This document shows positions 10,916 to 20,545 of a stretch of 64,000 nt of DNA, piece after piece. Both the position numbers and the translations under genes were made by a program. Each line of letters starts with the position of its first letter. Within the stretch, counting starts at the first letter, position 1. This DNA is from Cololabis saira (Eukaryota; Chordata; Actinopteri; Beloniformes; Belonidae): positions 11,143,916 through 11,207,915 of the forward strand of contig NC_084587.1 in the NCBI RefSeq assembly GCF_033807715.1. The letters run 5' to 3'. Under the pieces are notes generated by a model, which did not search any database, had not been told where the DNA came from, and saw only the letters and a program-made list of their open reading frames with translations.

Positions 10916-11509
10916 GTTACTGTCACTGTTGAAAAATATGCAGACTGTTTGATTCTGATTCAAAACAAGTATGACATTTTTATTTAAGATTAATGGCTCA
11001 AGATGCACATTTTAGGATTAAATCAAGTTTGATCATTTTCTTTAACAATAATACATAACTCTATTCATATTTGACTAACTTTGAACTAGAGTACCAACTT
11101 GTCATATTTGTCAAACCAAAAGAAGTCAGACACAGCTGGTGGATTCAGTGGGAGTTGTCAGTCACTTATCGAAACCACTAAGCTTCTGAATTTGTAATAT
11201 AAGACCAGGTATTTCCATGTGTGACATCTATGTACTAATATGTTTATTCTAAAGGGTGGAGAGTAAACTTACACAACTCTGATAATATACAGTGCTTTTT
11301 ATTGATACAAAAACTATTTGCTTTTCAATTTCATGCAGATCCTTCAGATTGTATTGTTTCTCACACAGAGCACCAGGCAGACTACAACATATCCTTCTAA
11401 TCCTGTCCAGAAATAGTTTTAAGCTCTCATCTTTAATCACACTTTGAATCATAGATGTGGTAGATTACTTAATGACTGTAGTTTCTCAACAACTCTGCTC
11501 CTGCAAGTG

Positions 11510-11517
11510 TATAAAAG
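11510..11517 (+). promoter_or_regulatory. TATA box of small SCPP gene copy A
   Basis: TATAAAAG lies about 30 bases upstream of the likely start of a short non-coding first exon (about 11540-11592, donor GTAACT). The same box and surroundings are kept in copy B at 18550. Confidence 0.75.
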
Positions 11518-11737
11518 AGAAGTTCAATGTTCAGAGCAACACAGCAAAATCGACGCTCTGTGACAATCTGCTGAAGACTTGAGGACTTGATTGTAACTAT
11601 AATTCTCAATAATTTCAGAATTAAATTCATGAGAATTTTGGAGTTTTTAATAATTTTGGGTCACTGGGTTGTTTTGTGCATTCGAGAAAGTTTTCATTAA
11701 TATTATTTTTGTCCCCACAGGTGAGATCACTGAAACC

Positions 11738-12178
11738 ATGCTGAAGGTAGCGCTTGTACTGGGATGCCTCCTGAGTCTCACTCTGGCTCAACCTGTAAGT
11801 GTTACATGTTACAAGAATGATCAGATATGTATACAGCAGTATTTTGCTTTATAATATGGATGATGGAACCAAACTCTTACTTTTTTTTTAGCAGATGGAG
11901 CAGAAGCGATTTGTTCGTTCTAGCTCCGATTCCGATTCCAACTCCAACTCAAATGAGGTGAGTTCTTCTTTCTTCTATAATGTTAATTCAGACATTACCA
12001 TCACTTACTGTGAAATTCCTGAAAATCATTTCTGTAAGTCTGACAATGATGTTTCTGATTTCTCTTTAAGGCGACCACCACCACTCAGGCCACCACTGCA
12101 ACCACCGCAACGAACAATGCAGCAACCCTGGCCCAGCTAATTGCTTCTCTTCTCCAACTTCTTCAAAACCAAAGATAA
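11738..12178 (+). CDS. Small Ser/Asp- and Thr-rich SCPP-like secreted protein, copy A (76 aa)
   Basis: Coding exons are 11738-11794, 11892-11957 and 12071-12178, all joined in phase 0, with a non-coding first exon before them. The first coding exon gives the signal peptide MLKVALVLGCLLSLTLAQP. The second gives QMEQKRFVR followed by SSSDSDSNSNSNE, an acidic Ser cluster of the kind phosphorylated by Fam20C (S-x-E) in SCPPs. The third is Thr/Ala-rich (likely O-glycosylated) and ends in a hydrophobic amphipathic stretch LAQLIASLLQLLQNQ. Polyadenylation signals lie at 12320 and 12351. Gene layout and position near odam mark it as an SCPP, probably secreted into mineralising matrix. I cannot assign an exact name; small tandem SCPPs such as pufferfish SCPP3 are the nearest recalled parallel. 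The exon-2 acceptor is a TAGCAG tandem, so the first Gln may be optional. Confidence 0.75.
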
Positions 12179-12319
12179 AGGCTGAAATATCAGCAGAAAA
12201 TCAATAAGTGATTACAAGTCTATTTTGAATGGATTCTTGACAATATTGATGTTTTGCTTCATTTTGCATTGAGCTGAGAATCAATGGAATCAATGCTTCA
12301 TCAATCTCCAATGTAATTC

Positions 12320-12356
12320 AATAAATGTTCACTAATGTGTTTAAAGCATTAATAAA
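12320..12356 (+). terminator. Polyadenylation signals of copy A
   Basis: AATAAA at 12320-12325 and again at 12351-12356, about 140 bases after the stop codon; both are kept in copy B (19628 and 19659). Confidence 0.65.
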
Positions 12357-12770
12357 GTTGATACATGAAAGTATGTGGAATATGTTAATTTGTTAATGAT
12401 TTAATTTACAATTACTTTATAGAAAATTCATCCAGTTCATATCAACTGAAACTTCAAGCACATTAAACACAATTAAAAAAAACATCACCATCAAAAATGT
12501 GTATAATATTAATTACTCTTTGTTGGACAGTCATTTTTCATTCACTTTCATTTACTTTTTTGTTTTTAATATCAAAATAACTCAAATGACTTTTAAAAAA
12601 AGCTGCTGAAGTGTGAGGATGAGTTATGATCATGAATAACTTCACAGAAATGAGATGTGCTGCTGTTGAACTAATAGGATACTGTCCCCTAAGATAAGCG
12701 ATTATGGTAACACATTTACAACAGAAATAAACTGGACTCAGTATGTTAATCCCTCTTTGTTTCACAGTAT

Positions 12771-13966
12771 GTGCTCCTTCACAAACCACTGTGTACCACT
12801 CGTGTCACAGTTTTGGTATTTAGTTCCTGTGTTATTTTGACAACCTGTGTCCTTGTGTGTAAGGCCACATATTTACAAAAACAGATATTTCCTCTTCTAC
12901 GTTTTGAAAAATACCATCATTTACACAAACCTGCATAAATTCGCTGTTAAAGTGCTATGAGCCAAACCTAGAGGCGGAAGTGTAACGAGAAGCATAAAGT
13001 CATGCTAATGATTGATGATAATGATACTGTTTCTTTTTTTTTTTTTTTAATTTACTTTTTTTTTAAAAATTAATTTAATTTATTTATTTTATTTTTTATT
13101 ATTATCTTTGGAGGTATTGTCATGTACTTGTTTTTTTACTTGCTCTCATGGTGCGTCTCTCTCCCTTTAGTTGTATTGTGTTTATGAAATAAGAATGGAA
13201 ATAAGGATTTGTGAAAATAGAAATTTTAGCTAATACATAAAAGATAGTGAAGTGTAAGGGATGTATAGGGGAGGGAGGTAACAGGGGGGTTAGAGGGTAT
13301 TTAAATGCTATGAGCACACCTAATAGATAATTAACATGTTTTATGACATCAAATGGCAAGGAGGGCCAAAGTTTGGGTACACCTGTTTTAAATGAAGTGT
13401 TACTGAAGACAGTTTCTCTTTCAGCGTCACTTTTTTGAGTGGTAGTGTCTGAAACCACCCCCAAATTATTATCTAGTCCATTCCTCCTCTTTAACTCTAT
13501 AGGAACTAATTTGTGTAGTACAAGTACAGATAGATCTATTTGGTATTTGTTTTCAAAATCAGGAAGGAGATGATTTATTTCATCTTACTCTTTATTAAAG
13601 CATGTGGATGTTACAGGTGAGTTGTACATAAAATAACAATGCATTTTGGGGTCTGCCAACAAAAATAGTGTCAATGTTTATCTATAAAGTACATGAAATA
13701 AAACATGATCATTCAAGAGACATTTGGGGGAATTTTTTTATGCCAGGTGTGAACACATACTAAGCACTGGCCACTTGTGGTTGGATCCCTTAGGATGAAG
13801 CTTTAGTTTATTTGGGGTTTTGTTTTTGTTGTTTTTTTAAGTAAATTGTCTCTTATAAAGTACATTTGTAGTGTATTACCTCTATTATCTTCTCTTTTTC
13901 TCTACAGTTAATTATGTCATGAACATGTCATGAAAAATGTCTGAGAAATTCATCTGCTGTTTGTCT
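12771..13966. other. Intergenic region, partly repetitive
   Basis: Contains a partial copy of the CGTTTACA-type transposon (12862-13010), T-rich low-complexity DNA at 13030-13130, and otherwise AT-rich sequence with no convincing exon. No upstream exons for the terminal-exon relic at 14528 were found here. Confidence 0.5.
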
Positions 13967-13974
13967 CTTTAAGG

Positions 13975-14520
13975 CAGTGTCTCCCAACCTGGGGTCCGGG
14001 CCCCCCCTGGGGGGGCGCCAGAGATCTCTGGGGGGGTGCGAAACCCTTTCTGCTTTGAAATTATGCAGTTGTAAAAAAGAATGAGTCATTCATAACACAT
14101 TGTTAGGAATAATTTATGAATGTCTTGAATATTTTTTGTGTTTTTTATACACTGGTGACAAACACAGGAAACGATTTTATTCCTTATTATTATATCATTA
14201 CTCAACATTTAATCTCCTCCGACAGGTTGTTAAAGGAAAATTTAAAAAAAATGTTGGTCTCATATTAAAAGACATTTTTCAAAAATATTTTTATGTCCTT
14301 TTATGTCCTTTTGTGCATATTTTATACATTGATGACATTGGAGAAAAACAAAGTCATATGTATAGAGAGTAAACCAAAGAGAAATGTATCAAAAAAACAT
14401 AATTCATGTTCATTTTTTCAATTAAAGACTATTTTGGTGCTAGTATGTACGGATCGGGGGGCCTGGCTGGTCTTAGACACAAGAAAGGGGGCTCCAAGGA
14501 AAAAAGGTTGGGAACCACTG
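13975..14520. mobile_element. Non-autonomous hAT element inserted at a splice acceptor
   Basis: Termini CAGTGTCTCCCAACCTGGGG and GGTTGGGAACCACTG are inverted repeats of the CAGTGGTTCCCAACC hAT type. An exact 8-bp target duplication CTTTAAGG flanks it (13967-13974 and 14521-14528), the hAT signature. The target is the pyrimidine-AG acceptor of an SCPP terminal exon, so the acceptor now exists twice. No transposase remains. Confidence 0.9.
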
Positions 14521-14527
14521 CTTTAAG

Positions 14528-14593
14528 GGACCAACTGCGGACATCCCATCACTCCTGTCTCAGCTCATTGCTGCCTTTCTACAAATTTTTTAA
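14528..14593 (+). pseudogene. Terminal-exon relic of the small SCPP array (copy D)
   Basis: Behind the acceptor CTTTAAG an open frame reads GPTADIPSLLSQLIAAFLQIF then stop, aligning with the LAQLIASLLQLLQ end of copy A. The following sequence (AACAAAAGATGAATCTGAAATG) matches copy A's 3' UTR. No matching signal-peptide or acidic exon was found upstream, so this is a truncated copy or one whose first exons are too diverged to see. Confidence 0.65.
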
Positions 14594-15058
14594 AACAAAA
14601 GATGAATCTGAAATGTAACCAGAAATCAATAACTGATCAAAAGTCTACATGTGCTTTGTTTTTTGACACCAGTGATGTTTCTGGCTTGTTTATGCTCCAA
14701 TCCATAACTTTTCAGTCTCTTTTCTTATTTCTCATTTAAATCATGTTATTTTAATCCCAATGCTTACGCACACAACAGTGTACTTTAATACATATTCACT
14801 CCCATGTTTAAAACAACAATAAATGTCATGAAGAAAGATATGCAGACTATGTTGCATTCTTGTTCAAAGCTAGTATGACATTTGTATTTAAGATTAATGG
14901 CTCAAGATGCACATTTTAGGACTTAAGTGAGTTTGATGATTTTCTTTAACAATAAAACATAACTCTATATTCATATTTGACTAACTTTAAACTAGAGTAA
15001 AAATGTGTCATATTTGTCAAACCAAAAGAAGTCAGACACAGCTGGTGGATTCAGTGGT

Positions 15059-17587
15059 AGTGCACCGGCCCCCTGCTGGTGCGTATCCAGAGTTTTTGTC
15101 TGAATTTTCAGATTTCCTTTCTGGATTATTGATCAGCACAGATACATTCATCATAGTGGGTGATTTTAACATTCATATGGATGTTGAAAGCGATAATCTT
15201 AAATTAGCCTTCGATTCTCTTCTAGAATCAATGGGTATGTCACAAAAAGTGGATAAACCGACGCACTGTTTTAATCATACTCTCGATCTCGTTCTCACCT
15301 ACGGTGTTGAAACTGATGGTCTGTTGGTGTCACCTGTAAACTCCCTTTTGTCCGACCATTACTTAATAACGTTTGAATTTAATTTTGTTGATGTTGAAGT
15401 GCAAAATAGGAGGTATTATTTTAGCAGATGTTTGTCTGATGAAGTTATTGTTAAATTTAGGGAGGCCATTGCTTATCTTACGACTGTGCGAAATAGTTAT
15501 GTAGTCGAGGCCAGTGACCTGGGTTCTACCTCTGCAGATGTTGATTTCCTTGCTAGTAACACTGCTGATTTGTTGCATTTAGCTTTAGATGAAGTTGCTC
15601 CTTTGAAAAGGAGGGTTTCTAGCCACAGGAGCTTAACTCCCTGGTATAATTCAGATATCCGCATGTTGAAACAAAACGTGCGTAAAATGGAAAGGAAGTG
15701 GTACTCTTGTAGGTCTGTAGACTCTTATCGTGAATGGAAAGATATTCTAATAGTATATAAAAAAGCCATTCGCAAAGCCAGAACAGCTTATTATTCAACG
15801 TTGATAGAGGATAACAAAAGTAACCCGCGTTTTCTGTTCAGCACTGTAGCCAGGCTGACAAAGAGTCACAACTCTGTTGAGCCGTGCATTCCTGCAGCTC
15901 TCAGTAGTGAAGACTTTATGAGCTTCTTCAACAGTAAAATCATGAGAATTAGAGAAGAAATCAACCAGCCGGTTGTAGGTGTTTCTTCAGCTTTAGCGAC
16001 TTCCCTAGGCTCTGACTTGACTCTAGACTGTTTTGATCCTATAGACCTCCCTGAGCTGACCTCACTCGTTAATAGAGCTAAGTCAACCACATGTATGTTA
16101 GACCCCATCCCGACTCGACTATTCAAACATATTTTTTCTCTTATTGGTACGACAATACTGGACCAAATTAACCTATCCCTAAGTTTAGGATATGTACCAC
16201 AGGTTTTCAAAGTCGCAGTAATTAAACCTTTACTTAAAAAACCTTCTCTTGACCCAGACACCTTAGCTAATTATAGACCAATTTCCAACCTTCCATTTGT
16301 ATCTAAAATTCTGGAAAAGGCAGTTTCAAGCCAGTTATGTGACTATTTGTATAGAAATGATCTGTTTGAAGTCTTTCAGTCAGGGTTCAGAATGCATCAT
16401 AGCACAGAGATAGCACAGAGACAGCACTGGTTCGAGTCACGAGTGACCTCCTTATGGCCTCAGATAAGGGATTAGTGTCCATACTGGTTCTACTGGACCT
16501 CAGTGCTGCTTTTGACACTATAGATCATGGCATTTTACTGCACAGGTTAGAGCATGTTGTTGGGATTAAAGGGACAGCTCTACGTTGGTTTAAATCATAT
16601 CTATCTGACAGGTTCCAGTTTGTTCATGTACATGAGGTTTCTTCAGAACAGTCAAGGGTCTGTTATGGTGTTCCGCAGGGTTCAGTGCTTGGGCCAATCT
16701 TGTTCAGTTTATACATGCAGCCGTTGGGAAGTATAATCCAGAATCACGGCATACACTTTCATTGTTATGCTGATGATACGCAGCTCTACTTGTCTCTGAA
16801 GCCGGATGAAATAGAACCGTTAGTTAAACTTCAGGCATGTCTTAGGGACATCAAGGACTGGATGTCCAGAAATTTCTTGCTTCTAAATTCAGATAAAACA
16901 GAGGTTATCATTCTTGGTCCAGAGCATCTTAGGAAGGGATTAGATGGTGTTGCGATGGCTTCCAGTGCAACTGTGAGAAACCTTGGTGTTATTTTCGATC
17001 AGGATTTGTCGTTTAAACCATATGTTAATCAGGTTTGTAAAATAGCCTTTTTCCATCTCCGTAATATTGCAAAGATTAGGAAAATCCTCTCACAGAGTGA
17101 TGCAGAAAAACTAGTTCATGCGTTTGTATCTTCTAGACTAGATTACTGTAATATGTTGTTAGCAGGATGTCCAAGTAATTTGCTGAATAGGCTCCAGCTG
17201 ATCCAGAATGCAGCAGCACGAGTACTGACAGGAATTAGCAGGAGAGACCACGTCTCTCCAGTGTTAGCGTCGCTCCATTGGTTACCCGTAAAATTCAGAA
17301 TCCAATTTAAAATTTTATTACTTGCGTATAAAGCCCAAAACGGCTTAGCTCCGCATTATTTGCAAGACCTGATAGTGCCTTATGTTCCTGTCAGAGCTCT
17401 CCGTTCTCAGAGTGCAGATTTACTCGTAGTTCCTAGAGTATCCAAATGTAGATTTGGAGGGCGGGCGTTCTGCTATCAGGCACCATTACTGTGGAACCAA
17501 CTTCCAATCTGGGTTAAGGAGGCTGACACCACCTCCACCTTTAAAACTAAACTTAAAACATTTCTGTTTAGTAAAGCCTATAGTTAG
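15059..17587 (+). pseudogene. L2 LINE ORF2 (endonuclease/reverse transcriptase), frameshifted
   Basis: The first open frame runs to 16475 and the second resumes at about 16410 to 17587. They overlap across the duplicated 11-mer ATAGCACAGAG. The endonuclease N-terminus is absent. The catalytic YADD is at about 16768. The 56 bases before 15059, although in frame, belong to the host block, not to the LINE. Confidence 0.85.
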
Positions 17588-18191
17588 TGTTTAGTAAACC
17601 TCTAGCTGGTGTTGGTAAATCTCTAGGTAGTGTAAACTCTAGTGTGTCAGAGTCGCTCCTGTAGTTTCTTGTGCTGGCTCCCCCTTCTCCTCCCTTTTCT
17701 CTCTTTTGTCCATGTTGCAGCATCCTTTGCCGGACACCGGAACCTTCAGTGTGGGAGTGAGGGGGGCAGGGTAACGGCCCCTTTTGGGCGGGGGAGAAGG
17801 TTCGTCCCTCAAGACCCCTCTCCCTGGCCCTGCCCCTTCTCAACCTTTCCCCGACCCTGCATCCCAACCTGGGAATTGATGATTGGGCCGGAGCTTCGGG
17901 AGCTGCGTGCTGGCCTGCGGTCCCCACCCCTGGTCATCCCGTTGCTGCTTCCACCTGCCTGCTGTGCTGTTGCCGTCCCTGACCCACCAGTCTGGCCCTC
18001 GGCAGGAGGGTCCCCCCTTACGAGCCTGGTCCTGCTCAAGGTTTCTTCCCTCCTAAAGGGGAGTTTTTCCTTGCCACTGTTTATGTAATAACTGCTCGGG
18101 GTCATGTTCTGGGTATGGGTCTCTGGAAAGCGTCTAGAGACAACTCTGTTGTATTAGACGCTATATAAATAAAATTGAATTGAATTGAAAT
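15059..18191 (+). mobile_element. L2-clade LINE, 5'-truncated, inserted upstream of copy B
   Basis: The insert splits the sequence CAGTGGGAGTTGTCAG that is continuous in copy A (about 11145). It starts inside the endonuclease domain (IIVGDFNIHMD; LSDHYLITFEF) and contains reverse transcriptase ([50 protein letters not shown]), a C-terminal region ending FLFSKAYS with a stop at 17585-17587, and about 600 bp of 3' UTR. The tail is GCTATATAAATAAAATTGAATTGAATTG, typical of L2. One 11-bp tandem duplication (16399-16420) shifts the frame; otherwise it is nearly intact, so the insertion is fairly young. Confidence 0.88.
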
Positions 18192-18549
18192 TGGAGTTGT
18201 CAGTCACTTATCGAAACCACTAAGCCTCTGAATTTGTAATATAAGACCAGGTATTTCCTTGTGTGACATCTATGTACCAATATGTTTATTCTGAAGGGTG
18301 GAGAGTAAACTTACACACCTCTGATGATATACAGTGCATTTTATTGATACGAAAAACTAGCTTTTCAATTTCATGCATATCCTTCAGATTGTATTGTTTC
18401 TCACACAGAGCACAAGGCAGACTACAACATATCCTTCTAATCCTGTCCAGAAACAGTTTTAAGCTCTCATCTTTAATCACACTTTGAATCATAGATGTGG
18501 TAGATTACTTAATGACTGTAGTTTCTCAACAACTCTGCTCCTGCAAGTG

Positions 18550-18557
18550 TATAAAAG
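18550..18557 (+). promoter_or_regulatory. TATA box of small SCPP gene copy B
   Basis: TATAAAAG in the same context as copy A, followed by a non-coding exon (about 18580-18632, donor GTAACT). About 360 bp of host sequence separates it from the L2 tail. Confidence 0.75.
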
Positions 18558-18777
18558 AAAAGTTCAATGTTCAGAGCAACACAGCAAAATCGACGCTCTG
18601 TGACAATCTGCTGAAGACTTGAACACTTGCTTGTAACTATAATACTCAATAATTTCAGAATTAAATTCATGCAAATTTTGGAGTATTTAATTATTTTGAG
18701 TCACTGGATTGTGTTGTGCATTCGAGAAAGTTTTCATTAATATTATTTTTGTTCCCACAGGTAAGATCACTGAAACC

Positions 18778-19225
18778 ATGCTGAAGGTAGCGCTTGTACT
18801 GGGATGCCTCCTGAGTCTCACTCTGGCTCAACCTGTAAGTGTTACATGTTACAAGAATCATCAGATATGTATACAGCAGTATTTTGGTCTGTAATATGGA
18901 TGATGGAACCAAACGTTTACCTTTTTTTAGCAGACGGAGCAGAAGCGATTTGTTCGTTCTAGCTCCGATTCCGATTCCGACTCCAACTCAAATGAGGTGA
19001 GTTCTTCTTTCTTCTATAATGTTAATCAGACATTAACATCACTTACTGTGAAATTCCTGAAAATCATTTCTGTAAGTCTGACAATGATGTTTCTGATTTC
19101 TCTTTAAGGCGACCACCACTCAGGCCACCACTACAACACAGGCAGCAACGAACACTGCACTGGCCCAGGTAATTGCTTTTCTTCTCCAACTTCTTCAAAA
19201 CAGGGGAAGGTGGCTCAGTTGGTAG
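18778..19225 (+). CDS. Small SCPP-like secreted protein, copy B, with SINE-supplied C-terminus (79 aa)
   Basis: Coding exons 18778-18834, 18931-18996 and 19109-19225 mirror copy A. The signal peptide is identical. The acidic exon reads QTEQKRFVR then SSSDSDSDSNSNE (one Asn to Asp and one Met to Thr change). The last exon is Thr/Ala-rich with fewer repeats, then LAQVIAFLLQLLQN. There a tRNA-derived SINE has inserted, so the frame continues RGRWLSW into the SINE and stops at its TAG (19223-19225). The native stop is displaced about 270 bp downstream. The splice acceptors, TATA box and poly(A) signals are all intact, so the copy may still be expressed. Confidence 0.7.
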
Positions 19226-19469
19226 AGCGTTCGCCCATGAACCTGAAGGTCAGTGGTTCGAACCCTAGTTCCTCCTGTGTCCACCAAAGTGTCCTTGGGC
19301 AAGACACTGAATCCCCCGGTTGCTCCCGGTTGTCAGGCCAGCGCTGTTGTGTATGGCATCTCCGCCGACGACCGGTGTATGAATGTGTGCATGTGTGGGT
19401 GAATTTTTGCAGTGTAAAGCGCTTTGGGGCTGTAGGAGTACAGCTGGAAAGCGCTATATAAGTGTAAGC
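19202..19469 (+). mobile_element. tRNA-derived SINE inserted in the last coding exon of copy B
   Basis: The head has a pol III A box (TGGCTCAGTTGGTAGAGCG) and B box (GGTTCGAACCC). The tail (TAAAGCGCTTTGGGGC ... GCGCTATATAAGTG) resembles L2-type LINE ends, suggesting mobilisation by an L2 partner. A short duplication (CAAAAC) flanks it at 19196-19201 and 19470-19475. The empty site is seen in copy A. Confidence 0.88.
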
Positions 19470-19689
19470 CAAAACCAAAGATAAAGTCTGAAATATCAGC
19501 AGAAAATCAATAAGTGATAAGTGACAAATCTATTTTGAATGGATTTTTGACAATATTGATGTTTCTGTTAAGTTTGATGGGCTGTTAATCAATCAAATCA
19601 ATGCTTCATCAATCTCCAATGTAATCCAATAAATGCTCACTAATGTGTTTAAAGGATTAATAAAGTTGATGCATGAAAATATGTGGAAT

Positions 19690-20545
19690 ATGTTGACTTT
19701 AACTGTGGAAAAGGTGGTGTTTTAAGAGCGGCAGCAAGCCTGGCGGGCGATAAACATCAGAAAGCAGTTGTGGGGGCCTCTTCTTTTTAAATAGACCTTT
19801 AAGAAAGATGTAGTAATTGAAGTAAACCTCCTAGAGGGGTGAGAGTCAATCATTATGCACAGCTCCAAGTGGTACCAAATAGCCATCATTTTAAATACTC
19901 AAATGATTAAACTTTACCTTTAATGCCTACATTATGTCTTAAGTCCAACGTAATAAATTAATTCTGAATTTCCTCTCTGGAGATCTGGTATCTCAGGCCT
20001 TTACTGCAGTCACCTTCAGCTGCTGCTGTTTACGGGCCTTTCTGCCTTCATGTTTGTCTTCAATTACTAAAAAGCTTAGTCTTCTGGAGATCTGGAAAGT
20101 GGCTTGACCATTGGAGAAAATACTTTTATTTGCCTTCAAAAAAGTCTTTACTTGTTTTTTCAGTACGTTTAGGATCATTATAAACTGCTGTGTGAATCAG
20201 TTTTGTAGCAATTTTCTGAATGTGAGCAGAGAGGTATAGTCTCATCTAAGAACTTGTTAGGCGGCTTTTCTCAGCTGTCACGTCATCAATAAACGACACT
20301 GACCCATTCTATTGGTAGCTGTACACACCCATGACATAATACTACATAATACACAATCTCTTAGATTTCATATATTCTTTATTTTTAATATCAAAATAAT
20401 TTAAATGATTTTAAAGAAAAACAGGATGAATTAGTATCAGGAAAAAAGTCAGAGAAATAAGATGTGCTGCTTTTGCACTTATAAGACACAATCACCTAAA
20501 AGATAAGGAATTATGGTAACGTGTTTACAACGGAAATAAACAGGA
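19690..20545. other. Downstream part of duplicated block B
   Basis: About 20350-20545 is paralogous to 12560-12770 behind copy A. The stretch 19690-20340 has no matching counterpart that I can see and no convincing exon. Confidence 0.5.

Larger units (their letters stand above)
10931..12770 (+). repeat. Duplicated block A (unit of the small SCPP array)
   Basis: Sequence from TATGCAGACT through the gene and downstream to about 12770 is paralogous to 14840-20555 (block B, once its LINE and SINE insertions are set aside) and in part to 27700-28690 (block C). Similarity extends well past the gene, e.g. AAGATGTGCTGCT-type and ATTATGGTAAC motifs at 12655-12715 and 20460-20520. So whole genomic segments were duplicated rather than retro-copied. 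Confidence 0.8.

Noticed and set aside
10729..10932. Cys/Val or His/Thr repeat frames
   Set aside because: Translation of a (GT)n microsatellite; the same holds at 25541-25978.
17642..18088. 148-codon frame after the L2 ORF
   Set aside because: Sits in the GC-rich L2 3' UTR; no domain and no start context.
19202..19275. Functional tRNA gene
   Set aside because: A and B boxes are present but the sequence continues into a SINE body, and it carries a short target duplication; no full cloverleaf expected.
19210..19461. 83-codon open frame
   Set aside because: Lies entirely within the SINE.
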